Source: Mauremys mutica
Lineage: Eukaryota; Chordata; Testudines; Geoemydidae
DNA: 64,000 bases
Direction: 5' to 3'
NCBI RefSeq assembly: GCF_020497125.1
Contig: NC_059072.1
Span: forward strand, 69,261,697 to 69,325,696
Shown here: one piece after another, positions 21,746 through 34,719 of the stretch
Position numbering within the stretch: position 1 is the stretch's first letter
Layout of the letters: each line of letters begins with the position of its first letter
Made by a program: the position numbers and the translations under genes
Notes under the pieces: model-generated
The model's input: only the letters and a program-made list of their open reading frames with translations
Database searches by the model: none
What the model was told of the DNA's origin: nothing

Positions 21746-22379
21746 CAACTATTCATGGGGACTCATAGGTTGCTTGATAATGAGGTATTTTGCTAACCTT
21801 GTTTAATTTTGGGTAGTTGCATTAATGCATAATGTTACCCAGGCAGGCCAAATGTGCTGTAATTTATCATGAAAGAAGAATTACTTGAAGATGTTAAAAA
21901 TGCATAAAAGAACAGCTGTTGTATTGCTGGAAGCAATGCATTGGTGCATACATGTGTTACTATAAAACATGGTGCTGATTAATTGTTCAGCTTTCTTACA
22001 GTATTTTTAATGTATTTTATGTTAACTGTCATCTATTTCATTCAAAGCTTGTGTGGGATTTCCTTTCCGCAATGAACTTATCACAAATAAACAAGTAATA
22101 ATAAAGTTATTAATGGGCATGTTAATCACCATGGATTGGGAGAACTGAGATGATGGAAGTGAAAAGTCGCTATTATCACTGACATAATTAGCATTAGACT
22201 TTGTTAAATGAGTGTTGAAGAAAAGATCATTTAGATACTGACAAACCCTCATCTTTTAAGCTAGCTCCGCTTACTAGAGATATTTGGCCAAGTTTACATA
22301 GCTCTATATGGGACCACAGGTTCAACTGGTTTGCACGGAATCCTTTTCTCTTTGCCCTATTTGTGATAAATATTACTAA

Positions 22380-22658
22380 GGCCTTGTCTACACTACACAC
22401 TAAATCAGTGTGATCGATGCAGCAGCATTGATTTAGTGGGTCTTGTGAAGACACGATAAGTTAATGGGAGAGTGCTTTCCCGTTGACTTAATTAAACTAC
22501 CTCAACAATAGGAGGAAGCTATGTTGACGGGAGAGCATCTCCTGTTGATATATCATAGTGTAGGCACCACTTTAAGTCGATGTAAGCTATGTCAACTTAA
22601 GTTATATAACGTAACTGGCGTAAGTTACATCGCCTTACAGCGCTGGTGTAAACTATGC
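22380..22658. mobile_element. Harbinger-type MITE, TAA on left
   Basis: It begins GGCCTTGTCTACACTAC after TAA (22377-22379) and ends ...GGTGTAAACTATGC, an eroded partner end. Interior blocks such as ttaagtcgatgtaagctatg and gtaagttacatcgccttac are self-complementary. The right-hand duplication is degraded. Confidence 0.65.
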
Positions 22659-25480
22659 TTGAGTTACAGGAAACACAGAAATGCTCCCATATTTGGAGCT
22701 CCCTTTCTGTTTCTTTAAACTGTGGCCAGCAATTTTCCCACTCCAATCTCATCAGTTTTCAATTAAATAAGCAAATTAAAGAAACTTTGCCCAAGTAAGA
22801 TCTATATAGTACAAGTATCCAAATCTTTGGGTCAGATTTTCTTCCCTACTGTGCTCCCTTACACTATTCAGGTTGTACAGAGAGAGAGGAGACTGGCCCA
22901 GTGAGTGCAAAGCCAGCATAACTGATTTCTATACCACCCTCCTCACAATCCTGGACAAAAAAGTGCATGTTGGATATGAGAAGGGGCATGTGGATGGTAT
23001 TATGACGGGCAGGAGGAGAGGCAAGGATTGGTTACACGCAGCTATGCTCAACCAGAGCATGGTTCTTTGAGATTGTTGCTAGCTGGAGCATGTTAGAGCA
23101 GACCCTAGACTGCTCTAGCTTGTGCTGAAGTCAAGTATCAGTCAGGGAGCCAAAGAGACATTCTACCCAACTCCCTGGCAGCCATCCACTTGTTTGCTAT
23201 GTCATTATTTACACTCAACAGAACAGATAATCTGGTCCTTTGTCAATTTTTTATTGTGAATAAATTGGTCTGCTGAGAAAATACCCACAAAAGTTTTGAA
23301 TTTTGCAAACAGAATTTAAATGTAACTCCTGGTAAGAAGCGACACTGCTACTCTTAGGCTTGCAGCAATTTGATTGTCCTTAAAATAAGGTGATGAAACT
23401 TTGTACTGCTTCCATACAGAAGATTAAAAAAGAACATGCAGGCAAATGTAGCACCATTGCTATTTTGAGAGATCAGAGCAGGGAAATAAGAATAAACCCA
23501 AGTTTTAAACAAAATGTTTTGCTTTTTCTATTGTTCTTGCCATGTTTTGGCTCAATTTTCAGTGTTAAACGTTAGCTCAGAACAAATTGTTCCCTGAAAG
23601 TCCCTTCCCAGCTTGTGAACAGTCCACAGAGAATCCCACAGCCTGAGCTCAACCCATCCCAAATGTACCATACAGCTGGAGAGAGCTGTTTGGCAGAGAC
23701 TCAAATATCTTTTGAACAAACTGCTTTATGCTCACGCACTCATTGTTTCTGTTCAACGGTCATCATGAAAAGTTATCCTGAAAGCAGCCAATATTTTTAT
23801 TGATTCCGTCGGACTTTTTTTTTTTTTTTTTTTTTGAGAATGAGAGCAGTCAAGGAGAAAAAGACTTTATAAGCCTATAGCAAAATTAGCACCTTAAGTA
23901 TTTACAGACAGATTTCAGAGATGCACAAATTCTGATGCTTTTAGGGAGCCTCCGATTCATACCTTGTGTACATTATAAGGGCCTGATCCAAAGATTTCAA
24001 TGGGCTTTGAATCAGGACTTTAGTATACATCCAAATCACATATTTTGATAATTTGGCCTATAATTTGATTTACTAGACACTTACCCTTGACCTGTGGCCT
24101 CAAAGAGCTTTAAAATGAAATGGGTATAAGAGTGAATGAGCAATATAGAAAAAAGTGAGAGATGTCCCATTATGCTAATAGCAACAATAACACCCATTTA
24201 ATTCTCTCCATATATTTGCTAATTAAGGCCCCATTTCAACAAACCACTTGAACATTTGCTTACGTATGTGTGGTGTCTTTCTTAAGGCACAGGGAGTTTT
24301 TATGTAACAACTGAATTATTTTTTATTTAAACATTACATAACAGAGAAATGAGAGCCCAGTGTCAGCCATAGTCTGATCTATCTCCTGCAGTCCAGAACT
24401 CCACCTTTCAAAATTGAAGATGACCTTTAATCTCTGAAGATCACATCCTTACATAACCATTGCAGCTACTCCCCACAGTATTTTGGCAAACAAGGATCAT
24501 AGTAGGTTCAGAATTAGAGTTGAGTTAATTAATGATTTTTCAGTTTGATGGCTGAACTGAAAAACTAAAAATTAAAAAAAAAAAAAGTTTAGTTCAAAAA
24601 TAGTTTTGCTTTATTTAGGTTTATTTATTTATTTTGCATTTTCCACTCCACCACCTCAAAACTATTGGTTGAATTTGAGCCAAATTCTCAAATAATTTTT
24701 GTGTTTCACAAAAATGCATTTGTCCAGTGAATTTACTATTTGCCAAAAAATGTGCCCAACTCCATTCAAAATATGTTTTCGTTTTTTCCTTCTATTTCTT
24801 TGGCCTGAAAAGTGTTATTAGCAGTACAACTGTTTTGTCTGCTGACTCACTTCAAACTAAAATAGTTATAAAATGCAGATTCAGGCCATACATTTGAAAA
24901 TATGTTAGTTTTCTGGCTCAGATCTAACCTAATATATGCTAGTACTCAGTGCTGGAAATCTAGAAAAGCATGATGCTTCATATAGATGTTTGAAAAATTG
25001 GCACTTCTAAGAAAACAGGCAAGAATTAATTTTATTTTGAAAAACTATCTATTGAAAAAGTGGAAGTCAAAATCTGGATTTTATGGGCCAGATCCTCAAA
25101 TAAATGAAGTAAAATTTCACCCCTGGGAATCTGGCCCAGTGTAGCTACATAGTAGAATGGAGTGAGCATGCTGGCATTTGAGAGAGAGAGATATTTTTGA
25201 TGGTTTTGATCCTTGCTTTTGTAGCTTTATCTAAATAACCAGTGCAGTCCATCTGTAATATAACTATAAGATTTATATTTGAATACTTACAAGTACATAT
25301 TAAGTACTGGGATGTTTATCAAAACTCATATTATGACAGTAGCTTACTTCTAACCTATTCCCTAACACAGTAAGTTAATTGATTTAGTTCATTCATCTGT
25401 ATCAAGCAAGTCATTTTTCTAACATTCTGTATATGATGGAAGTTTCAGAGCTTCTGAATCAGTGCACAGGATGATTTAGT
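22659..25480. other. No gene seen; homopolymer run
   Basis: No coding region was recognised. A T run occupies about 23815-23835. At 25084-25137 the ends gggccagatcctcaaa and ggaatctggccc form a small fold-back sequence. An AT-rich self-complementary patch lies near 24530-24760. Confidence 0.5.
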
Positions 25481-25546
25481 TGAGCAGGGGGTTGGACTAG
25501 ATGACCTCCTGAGGTCCCTTCCAGCCCTGATAGTCTATGATTCTAT
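25481..25546 (+). mobile_element. CR1-like 3' tail (LINE or SINE end)
   Basis: The sequence gggggttggactagatgacc, then ctcctgaggtcccttccagc and tctatgattctat, is the 3' end shared by chelonian CR1 LINEs and the SINEs that borrow their tail. Nothing upstream identifies which of the two it was. Confidence 0.8.
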
Positions 25547-25676
25547 ACTTGCAAAACTCCAATAGTGTTAACTGGAGTTTACTGTGAAAATGCAGGGTAC
25601 TTTTGAAGAATTATGTAATGTAAGTAGATATGATCACATTTAAAATGTACCTTTTTTCTTTTGTGAATCTGTGGTA

Positions 25677-25857
25677 TCATAGAATATCAGAGTTGGAAAG
25701 GACCTCCAGAGTCATCTAGTCCAACTCCCTGCTTGAAGCAGGACTAATCCCCAGACAGATTTTTGCCCTAGAGCCCTAAATGGCCCCTTCAAGGATTGAA
25801 CTCACAATTCTAGCTTTAATAGACCAATGCTCAAATCACTGAGCTATTGATGGGCAG
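25677..25857 (-). mobile_element. tRNA-derived SINE with CR1 tail (Cry type)
   Basis: On the minus strand it begins with a degraded tRNA-like head. It has a B-box-like gagttcaatcc motif (plus strand ggattgaactcaca) and ends with the CR1-like tail ctagatgactctgg...tatgattct. Head plus this tail marks the cryptodiran tRNA-Lys SINE group. About 181 bp, full length or nearly so. Confidence 0.8.
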
Positions 25858-26439
25858 CTTTGTAACTGCTCTATAAGTGGCTTTCTCTTTAGGAGACAGC
25901 TCTTCTTAGAAAGAAAATTTTTCTTTAAATTACTTTGTAGTTGTAGGGGGAGATTAGTAAAACTGAAATGTCAAATGCTACCGAGGAAGATGATGATATT
26001 TTATCAGACACATCACAGTGAGTGAGTGAAATTGAGTTAAGTGTATTATTCACTGAAGTGCAGACTATAAGCAACTTGGTATTAAGAGATGCTAAAAACG
26101 AATCATTAATGTTAAGCAGACCTCATAGCTACGCAAAAGCTACCTGTGAATACAAAATCAGTACCAAAGAGCTGGAAAAGACTGATTAGGTCATTTAGAC
26201 TATCCTTCCACCGGCACAAAATTGTTCTCTATCATACATTTGCAAATGTTTTGGCCATACTAATTTTATAATGTCCCAGTCAAAGATTGGTTCTATTCTA
26301 TATAGGTTCTTATATCACCCTCATCTTCATAGTATCTGAATGCCTTTCAGTAGCGCATTAAGTGATGTGACTAACATTTAATACATCAGGTTCATTTACT
26401 CTCTCATCCTATCCCCAAAGGGAGAATTGTGTGAGCAGT

Positions 26440-28943
26440 GGAATATTTTATTTTGGTCACACCTGGATCACCTGGGTCGATCGGTCTTCAGCTGTCGTTA
26501 AGACTGCACCAATCACAACACGTCCGCCATTCTTCTCACATTCTTGCCTTTCTTCTCCACTTTCATCTGAAACGTTTAACCATGTCATCTTCCCATCTTT
26601 TTGGAGGCCGACCAGGTGGTCTTTTCTGTTCTCGCGGGTACCACTCAGTAATGATTGTGGTCCACCTATTGTCTGTGAACCATGCTATGTGGCCCACCCA
26701 TCGTATCTTATTATATTTGCTTTCCACGACAATATCTTTCACACCGCTGCATTCTCTAATCATTTCATTTGGGATATGATCCAGAAGGGAAATTCCCAAC
26801 ATAGCTCATTCCATTGCCCTTTCAGCTACCGACAGCCGCTGTTCTTCTCGCTTCATCAGTGTCCATGTTTCACTGCCATACAGCATGGCTGGCAGCATTA
26901 TTGAATTGAAGATATTTGTACGTGTGGTCTTGTCGATTTTTCTTTTGAGGATGTCCTTGATGGAATTAAATAACACCATCCTGCCCGAATCCTGCGTGAG
27001 AGTTCTCTGTTCATGTCTTGGCACATATTAACTTATAGCCCCAAATATATGTACTGTTCCACTTGTTCAATTTCTTTTCCTGTTACCGTTGTTCGGGCTT
27101 TTCATAAGACATCTGATCGCTTGTATTTCGTCTTGCAATGGTTCATTTTCAGACCGACCTGACAGCTTTTCTTGTCGAGTCTTTGTAGCATGCTCTGTAG
27201 TTGGTTGGTGCTTTCAGCAATTAGTACGATGTTGTCCGTGAATCTGAGATGAGATAATCGTTCTCCATTCATAACCATTCCAAGGCAGGAGGTAAATAGT
27301 TTTGGTGAAATCGTATCTCCTTGCTTTATGCCTTTCTCAATTGGGATGTGGAGGGGAGTTTCGAGGAGAGTAATGTCTGTTGTACATCCAGTATTCGCTT
27401 CCTTCAACAAACTGATGTACTGCGTGTTAATGCCCTGCTCTGCAAGCACCTTTAATATTGTGTTGAACTCGATGCTATCGAAAGCCTTTTCATAGTCGAT
27501 GAAAACAATGCACAGCGGGAGTTTGTATTTCCTCACTCTTTCTAGGAGCTGGCTAAGGGTAAATATATGGTCGATGGTACTGAAATTTCTTCGAAACCCT
27601 GCCTGCTCTCTCTGCTGTTGTTCATCCAGACTCTGCGAGAATTGGTTCATTATCACTTTTGTAAAGAGTTTATAGATATGAGAGAGCAGGTATATAGGGT
27701 GATAATTCTTAAGATTTTCTCGATCTCCCTTCTTGTACAGCAAGATGGTATTCAATTCTTTCCAGCTTGATGGTATTTTTCCTTCTTTGAGATATCGACT
27801 GAATCTTAAAGCAAGGGCCTTCCAAAGTCTTTCGCCTCCTGCAGAAATCATTTCTGACGTTATTCCATCTTTGCCTGGAGCTTTTCCCTTCCTCATCTGG
27901 TGTAGTGCGCTTCGGACTTCACTGACGATTATTGGGGGGACACGTTCTTCTAACTCTTGGAGCGTTGGGAGAGGGACGTTGATTCTTGATTTGAACAGTT
28001 CTGTATAGAAGTCCTTGCAGACCTCCTCCATCCCTGCTCTGTCAATTACTGTCTCTCTGTCCTTGTTCTTCAATGCTGTTATGCTCAATCTATACTGCGC
28101 CAATTCCCACTTGCATGTCCTTAGGCTCTTGCTTGATTCAGCTGTTTTAAGGAGCTTTTCTTTCTGGAAGTCCTCAAAGTCATCCTTCAGTTTTTGCCGT
28201 ATAAGCTTGCACAGAATGGAGTACTCGAGGTTGTTATCCGAGCTCTTTTTCAGATTTCTCTGCTTCTATAATATAATATAATAGAATAAAAATAATAAAA
28301 TATATGGAGATATACCTCTCTCATAGAACTGGAAGGGACCCTGAAGGGTCATTGAGTCTAGCTCCCTGCCTTCACTAGCAGGACCAACTACTGATATTGC
28401 CCCAGATCCCTAAGTGGGCCCTGTAAGGATTGGACTCACAACTCTGGGTTTAGCAGGCCAATGCTCAAACCACCGACCTATCCCTCCCCCTTCCCCTAAT
28501 AAGCTTTTTGTTTTATTTGAGATTGTTCATTTTGCCTTCTTCATCTTTTCAATTTCAGCTGCTTTTATGCAACATCTCAGCTTGTCAGCAAAGATACTAT
28601 AGTCCTCATCACACTTTTCTGTCTGGCTCCAGTCAAACCCAGAAATCGCTTTCTTCAGCTTTGCTTCATTGAATGTCTTTGGACGCTGTTTCCTGTTTGC
28701 CATCTGCAAAGTTTTCTTTTCCACTACTTCGTCAAAAATCAACTTTTCTCTAAGCAGGCAATGGTCACTGCCAGTACTGAAGGGCTGCACCACAGAGATG
28801 TCTTGAACGATGCTCCTTTTATTGACTAAAATATAGTTGATTTCATTCTTACTCTTCATGTTTGGCGCGATCCACGCCCACCTTTTTGCAATCTTCTTTT
28901 TGTACCAGGTATTTGCCACATACAGTTCTTTCATTTCTGCCAT
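26440..28943 (-). pseudogene. RTE endonuclease-reverse transcriptase, broken
   Basis: From 28943 to 28527: endonuclease end with WAWIAPNMKSKNEINYILVN and GSDHCLL. From 28103 to 27102: RT with KAPGKDGITSEMI, LLYKKGDRENLKNYHPI, EQAGFRRNFSTIDHIF, CIVFIDYEKAFDSIEFN and KGIKQGDTISPKLFT. The catalytic box reads FTDN (27231-27239) instead of FADD, and a short deletion precedes it. From 27024 to 26563: the thumb and tail, ending REQKRPPGRPPKRWEDDM. Frames change between these blocks. The mutated box and the SINE insertion make it inactive. The RT block of 333 codons is nevertheless open, which suggests a moderate age. Confidence 0.88.
28321..28490 (-). mobile_element. tRNA-derived SINE inside the RTE element
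   Basis: It has the same structure as the SINE at 25677: CR1-like tail at the left (tcatagaactggaagggacc), a central block, and a head ending ctatccctccccc with a B-box-like ggattggactcacaact. It interrupts the RTE frame between the NKTKSLL and RNLKKSSDNN segments. An A/T-rich ataatataata stretch lies beside its tail. Confidence 0.82.
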
Positions 28944-29444
28944 AGTTACCAGCCTGTCTCCTCTTTATTTTGGTAGGGTTTTTTTTTTAATGTACACCTG
29001 TATATGCGTTTATATTAGAGAAGGCAAGCTCCGAGAAGTCCACCTTGCATTTGAATCAGAAGGTGGCAACATTTGTGATGGTGCTTAGTTCTTGCGGGAA
29101 ATCATCCCTCAGTCTTGGACAGGGCCCCCCAAAAAGCTCTGACACTTGCACATCTTAGATTTCTCTGCAACACCACTTGCCACTGTCAAATGCTTGAAAG
29201 CCATGCCAATCATTTGCCTGTTTTTCAAAAATTTCTTTCAGGGGTACTTTCCTATCCTCTTCTTGTTCCTCTCATGCATCCTCTCATTGCTAATTCATCT
29301 AGATACTTAGTTACTAGTAGTTTAAAATGATTTTGATTGCATACATCCTATTTTTTATTCCAATTCTCCTCCACCCTCTTATCTCTTATGGTGGAAAGTT
29401 TCATTGTGCCTCTTGATCACAACATGTGTCTTGAAGCTTTAGAC

Positions 29445-29580
29445 AATCTTTTAGATATGCTGGGCCCAGGCCATTGAGTGCCTTGAGGATAAGGACTGAG
29501 ACCTTGAACTTGACTCAGTGTACAGGAAGTCAGTATAGAGAACAATGGACAGGTTTGATGTGCTTCTCCCACTTCCTTGT
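29445..29580. repeat. Old LINE-like relic, unassigned
   Basis: The wording gggcccaggccattgagtgc, ttgaggataaggactgagac and ttgaacttgactcagtgtac resembles a recurring old reptile LINE remnant. There is no coding support, and the assignment is tentative. Confidence 0.3.
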
Positions 29581-29609
29581 GGCACCTATTTCATAGCCTA
29601 ATAGAATTC

Positions 29610-30150
29610 ACCATTCTCATAAGAACATAAGAGGAGCCATACTGGGTCAGACCAAAGGTCCATCTAGCCCAGTATCCGGTCTTCCGACAGTGGACAATGC
29701 CAGGTGCCCAGAGGGAATGAGTAGAATAGGTAATCACCAAGTGATCCATCCCTTATCGCTCATTCCCAGCTTCTGGCAAACAGAGGCTTGGGACACCATC
29801 CCTGCCTATCCTGGCTAATAGCCATTGATGGACCTATCCTCCAGGAATGCATCTAGTTCTTGTTTTAATCCTGTTATAGTCTTGGCCTTCACAACATCCT
29901 CTGGCAACGAGTTACACAGACTGACTGTGCGTTGTGTGAAAAAAATACTTCCTTTTGTTTGTTTTAAACCTGCTGCCTATTCATTTCATTTGGTGACCCC
30001 TAGTTCTTGTGTTATGAGAATGAGTAAATAACACTTCCTTATTTACTTTCTCCACACCAGCCATGATTTTATAGACCTCTATTATATCCTCCTTAGTCGT
30101 CTCTTTTCCAAGCTGAAAATCTCCATGATATTCATCTTAAGTTTTCCTCT
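29610..30150 (-). mobile_element. CR1-lineage LINE 3' end with ORF2 C-terminus
   Basis: The minus strand shows RGHQMK and SRFKTNKRKYFF, then a leftover of the C-terminal LPEDVV region. A 3' UTR follows with tactgggctagatggacctt and tggtctgacccagtatggct, ending in cttatgttctta at 29610. Several stops interrupt the frame. The same LINE lineage probably supplied the fragment at 1-125. Confidence 0.78.
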
Positions 30151-30898
30151 TCTAAGTATATCACAATTTTCAGAGTTATAACATTTGGTTGCACCCTAAA
30201 TAATTCCTCTTCCTCTTTAGTGTTTGCACACTTTCAATTTGTAGACATTAATCATGCCTCATTCATTCTAAATCATCACTTTTCCATACACATCTAGCTA
30301 TTTCAAACCTTCTACAGAAGTCTATCTTTCCAATTTCCTGATCATTTTTGTTCCTCTCTGAATATGCTCCAATTTGTCAGTATCTTTGTTATTCCCTATT
30401 ATGCACAAACATTCATGGGAATGTGACAGGATCCAGTGCAGTTCAGAATTTGAATAAATGCATCAGGCAGTGAAGCTGTTTGGCAGTGTTCAGTCAGGCC
30501 CACCTCAAAATACAACAGTGATACTGCAGCATCCAACACATAGGAAAAGGCCAATGCAACACTGGGTTGCTATATTGCACCGTAAATTTACATTTAACTT
30601 GCTTCCCACTGCAACTTTCGGAAGCTGAAGCTAGCCAAATTCACACTGGAAATAAGATAAACATTTTTAACAGTGAATGTAATTAACCATCAACCCTTTG
30701 TGGTCAGTATGTTTACATCCTGAGAGTGTCATGCTGAGGCCAACCACCTGAAATAATCTGGTCAGTTATCCTTGTAGCTGAAATGGCCATGAGTTTCTCT
30801 GCTGCTGAGGTGAAAATGACCTATGAAGCCTTGTAGAAGATTCATTCTGATATCTTGCATATTGCTTGAGATCAATACAGCTGGCACTTAATCTACAA

Positions 30899-31215
30899 CA
30901 GTGGTTATCAACCAGGGGTCCAAGGCGCCTTCAGGGGCCGCAAGCAGGTTTCTGGGGGGCCATCAAGCAGGGCCAGCATTAAACTCACTGGGGCCCAGGG
31001 TAGAAAGCCGAAGCCCCACTGCATGGGAAGCCTGAGCAATATAGTTTTGCAGAGGCCACAAGGCATGAGGCCCCCGGCAATTGCCCTGCTTGCTATCCCT
31101 TAACGCCGGCCCTGGGTTTTATATTCAGAAAAACAGTTGTTGTGGCACAGCTGGACCATGGAGTTTTTATAGCATGTTGAGGGGGCCTCAGATGGAAAAA
31201 GGTTGAGAACCCCTG
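30899..31215. mobile_element. hAT-type MITE with perfect 8-bp TSD
   Basis: The ends CAGTGGTTATCAACCAGGGG and AGGTTGAGAACCCCTG are flanked by atctacaa on both sides (30891-30898 and 31216-31223). It is 317 bp. The interior includes gggggccatcaagcagggcc and cgccggccctgggtttta. It is non-coding. Confidence 0.9.
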
Positions 31216-31269
31216 ATCTACAAGGAGGCTATATTCCTTTGGGAGTTGCCATGATGATGTTGATGTAAA

Positions 31270-31460
31270 TACCCACTGGAACAATTTACCATGTGTTGTG
31301 CTGGATTCTCCATCACCAGATATCTTGGACGTTTTTCTAAATTAGATGCTCTAGTTTATACAGGAATTAATTTAAGGAAGTCCTATAGCCTGTGCCATAC
31401 AGGAGGTCAGACTAGATGAGGACAGTGGTCCCTTCTGGCCTTATAATCAATGGTTCTACT
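31270..31460 (+). mobile_element. CR1-lineage LINE 3' end
   Basis: The sequence contains gctggattctccatcaccag, atgctctagtttatacagga, aggaggtcagactagatgag and gtcccttctggccttataat. This is the end of a CR1 ORF2 and its 3' UTR, heavily shortened at the 5' side. Confidence 0.8.
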
Positions 31461-33269
31461 AGGATTCCTTCAGCATTACTGTTTCTCTCACTGTAGAATA
31501 TATGTGTTTTAGATTATATTCCCCCTGATATTTTAACATGAAATTTTCTATAGGCACACATTGCTAACCAGTCTGATGGTGGGATTTTCAGAGTCTATGT
31601 GATTTAGAGGCAGATGTGCCATTAACTTTCTTTTAGGTTTTTTTTTAAAAAACTCACCCTAAGTCTCTTTCTACAATTTCTCCTTCCCCACAGGTGTTCA
31701 CAATGTCTCTCACTTTAATACTATCTATGAGCTACTTTATCAGGCTGTTAACCCCTTCTTGCATATCACCAATGTAAACAGGATAGGACCTCCCTCCCAT
31801 TGGACTTTTATGATCATTCAGACAATTTTTAGTCTATGTGACAGTGTTCATATCCAAGGCAATTTGAATTCATTTTGGGAGTACAATTTGGTGAGATGCT
31901 GTGTCAATTACTTTATTAAAACTCAAATCTGTTGCATCAATCAGGAGCCTTTTATCCATTAATATAATTTTATCAACAATAACAACAGAAGCAATTGGGC
32001 TGATCAGGAAGATTAGTTCCTTAAATGCCTATACTGCTTATTGTCCATTGCTCATAGGAAATGCAACTTTTAACACACACACACACCCTTACTGCAACAC
32101 TAAAAGCTTGGCCAGCATCATGAGTCTAATAATTCCAAGCACCTATAATTCATGTAAAAAGTTCTGAATAACAAGATACCTATCATGAAACAGATCAATG
32201 AAAATATTTGTGTTCACTTGCACACAGAGATGTTGGGAATGCCATTTTTGGAGCAGTAACCACAGTAGAGGGTGGCATACATTTAGCAGCCATGCAAACT
32301 CGCCTGGTAGAGGATCTGAGCAGTATGAGAGTGAAGATATAGGTTTGTATGGAAGGAAGCAGGCCCTTTGATCTCTGTGCTGTTCTCCATGAATTTGAAA
32401 TACAAGTTCTCTTTGTCCCTATAGGACCTCACTAGATAGGCTCACATGACTTTCTTCATGAGCAGGAAGATGTGGTGTCAATAAAAACTGTTAGGAGCTG
32501 GAAGAATCACCCTTTCTCATTCTGGAATTTGAGGGTGCAAGGCCTAATTCTGGAAAGCATTTGGAATTGATACTTAATTGCCTTCCTGAAAAAGGATCTT
32601 TCCTGATCCAGGGTGGAAAAAAAAATCTTCCCAACCTTTCATCACTTGATCACTTTCTGCTAATTATGGCAGCTGCAATACTTCCACTCTTTGTTAGGCA
32701 GTTTGGTTTGGTCTGGTCCTGACCTGAGTTTTATACCTTCTTTATGTAAAGCAAACACACAACCATGGGCTGGGATAGTATGCTGGATGAATAAAACAGG
32801 ATACGGGAATAGGCAGTAAAAATAATTAGCAATATAAAATATTTGTGAAGACAAAGTAGTTTATTGAAACAAGTAAAGAAGTCTGATTGAGGACAGGTGA
32901 AGAGGAAATGGAAAAGAGAAGGGGGAAAAAAGAAGATTCACATTTGAAATTTATAGTGGTAATCAGAAGCCTCTAAAACAGACTTTTGGGACTAGCTACT
33001 ATGTAAACAATCAAATGTATGAGTAGATATGACAGAATCTAGACAGACTTCACATGCAGGGAATAAGTGCTGCTGGGTTTGTTGCTTCTGACATAGCAGG
33101 GAATTCCGAAAAAGAAACTCAGAGCTGTCAAAGTCACACTCATTTCAAGTGAGACTCATTCCTTTTGGATTAATATGTAACTCAGTTTTAAAAGCCTCTC
33201 TCTTCTAAGGAAGCATTTTTTGCAGTGTGTTACAATAAGATATTTAGAATTACATTTTCAAAAGGATTG
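31461..33269. other. No gene seen
   Basis: There is a short (CA)n run near 32070-32090. Otherwise it is AT-rich sequence without a recognisable coding region or element. Confidence 0.5.
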
Positions 33270-33450
33270 TCAAATATGGCTGGTTTATGGCTTCTGCAAG
33301 GCATTTGACTGGGTACCACACAACATTTTTATTAAAAAGTAGAATGATATATAGCACACATTAAATGGATTAAAAACTGGTTAAATGATAGGTCTCAAAA
33401 TGTAATTATAAATAGGGAATCATACTGAGTGGGAGTTGTGGCAGCTATGG
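33270..33450 (+). mobile_element. CR1-lineage RT fragment
   Basis: Translation gives FDWVPHNI and IKWIKNWLNDRSQNVIINRE, matching the RT block that follows the KAFD motif in CR1 proteins. It has stops and is short. It is separate from the larger CR1 copy starting near 34230. Confidence 0.65.
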
Positions 33451-34719
33451 CAATTTCCTGTAAAATCCTTGAAAGACCTTGTTTTATTAAGTTGATGTAT
33501 TATTGTGGGCTGGGATTGTATGCAACTTCTCTGGGGGGAGATGTGATAGATACAACACCTGGAAGCTCAAAAAACTATATTGCAAAAGTGGCAGACAAGT
33601 ATGGACTTTTCGGACAATAAGTGAAAAGTGGATTTCCTGGAGAATTCCTAGGGAAAAAATCAGCCTTTTGCAGACAAGCCCACAGGAGACGAGTCATTGC
33701 CTGCTGATTACCTATTTAAAAAGCCCAAAAACAAAGGCTCAGTGTGTATAAAGGAACAGCTGATTTGCCTGGTTGGAGGTTCTGGTTCTGGATCTAAGAT
33801 GAATATGAACTTGTAACTATGGGGGGGACCCAGCTGTGGGTTTTGAAGGACTGAACCTACTTGAGCCTCAGGATGGAGTTGGGGGATGACCTCTTATAAG
33901 CTTTTTAGCTTGCATGTAGGTTTCTTTTATTGTTTTAAGTTTTTTTTCTGTAATGCTTTTACCTTAAAATTAAATGTGCTTGCTTAGAAAGAGCTATCTG
34001 AAATTGTTCATTGCCCTCAGAGAGAAAGCAAAGTGAAAGGGCTGCTTTTGGGGCAGTCTGGGTTGCTGGGAATATCACTGTACAAATCAGGGAACTGTGC
34101 AGCCTTAAAACCTTGGGTTTCTGCCCAAGACAGATGATGGCAGGCAGTCAAAAATCTTTAAGTAGATGCCCTCGAGAGCCCACAGAGGGAGTATATAGTT
34201 GCAGTTGCCCTGAAACTGTGCTAGGTGTGTTTATAGTGAGGTCTAGTCATGGTACATGTAGGTACCAATGTCATAAGAAAAGATAGAAGAGAGGTCCTGG
34301 CAGGCAAATATAAACTGCTATATAAAAAAATAAAGTCCAGGACCTCCATGGTAGCATTCTCTGAAATGCTTCCAGCTCCAAGCACAGAGACAGAAAGACA
34401 TTGTGGGGTCTCAATGCATGGAAGAGATGATGGCATAGGGGGAGGGTTTAAGTTTATTAGGAACTGGTGAACCTTTAGGGAATGAGGAGCCTATACAGAA
34501 AGGATGGGCTCCACCTAAACCAAAACAGACTGTTGGCATATAACATTTAAATGCTTGTAGAGGATGTTTTTAAACTAAAGGCTGGGGGAAAGCTAACAAG
34601 TCGGGCAGAGACATCCCTTGGGGATAAATTTATTAATGGGGGAACTCTAAATCCTAGTAAAGACGACAGGAAAGATGTTGGTAAAGTATACGTCAGAGCT
34701 AATGAAAAACTGTCAAATG

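Larger units (their letters stand above)
26430..28950 (-). mobile_element. RTE-clade LINE, 5'-truncated
   Basis: Read on the minus strand it has the C-terminal part of the endonuclease, a full RT and the RTE-type C-terminal tail, then a short 3' region ending in an A-rich stretch near 26430. The N-terminal half of the endonuclease is missing, so the copy is 5'-truncated near 28950. A SINE splits it at 28321-28490. The protein is unlike the CR1 pieces elsewhere in the window. Confidence 0.85.

Noticed and set aside
25677..25857. tRNA gene on the minus strand
   Set aside because: The B-box-like motif belongs to a SINE head with a CR1 tail; no complete cloverleaf is seen.
26431..26904. 157-residue plus-strand open frame
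   Set aside because: It is the shadow of the RTE C-terminal region on the minus strand.
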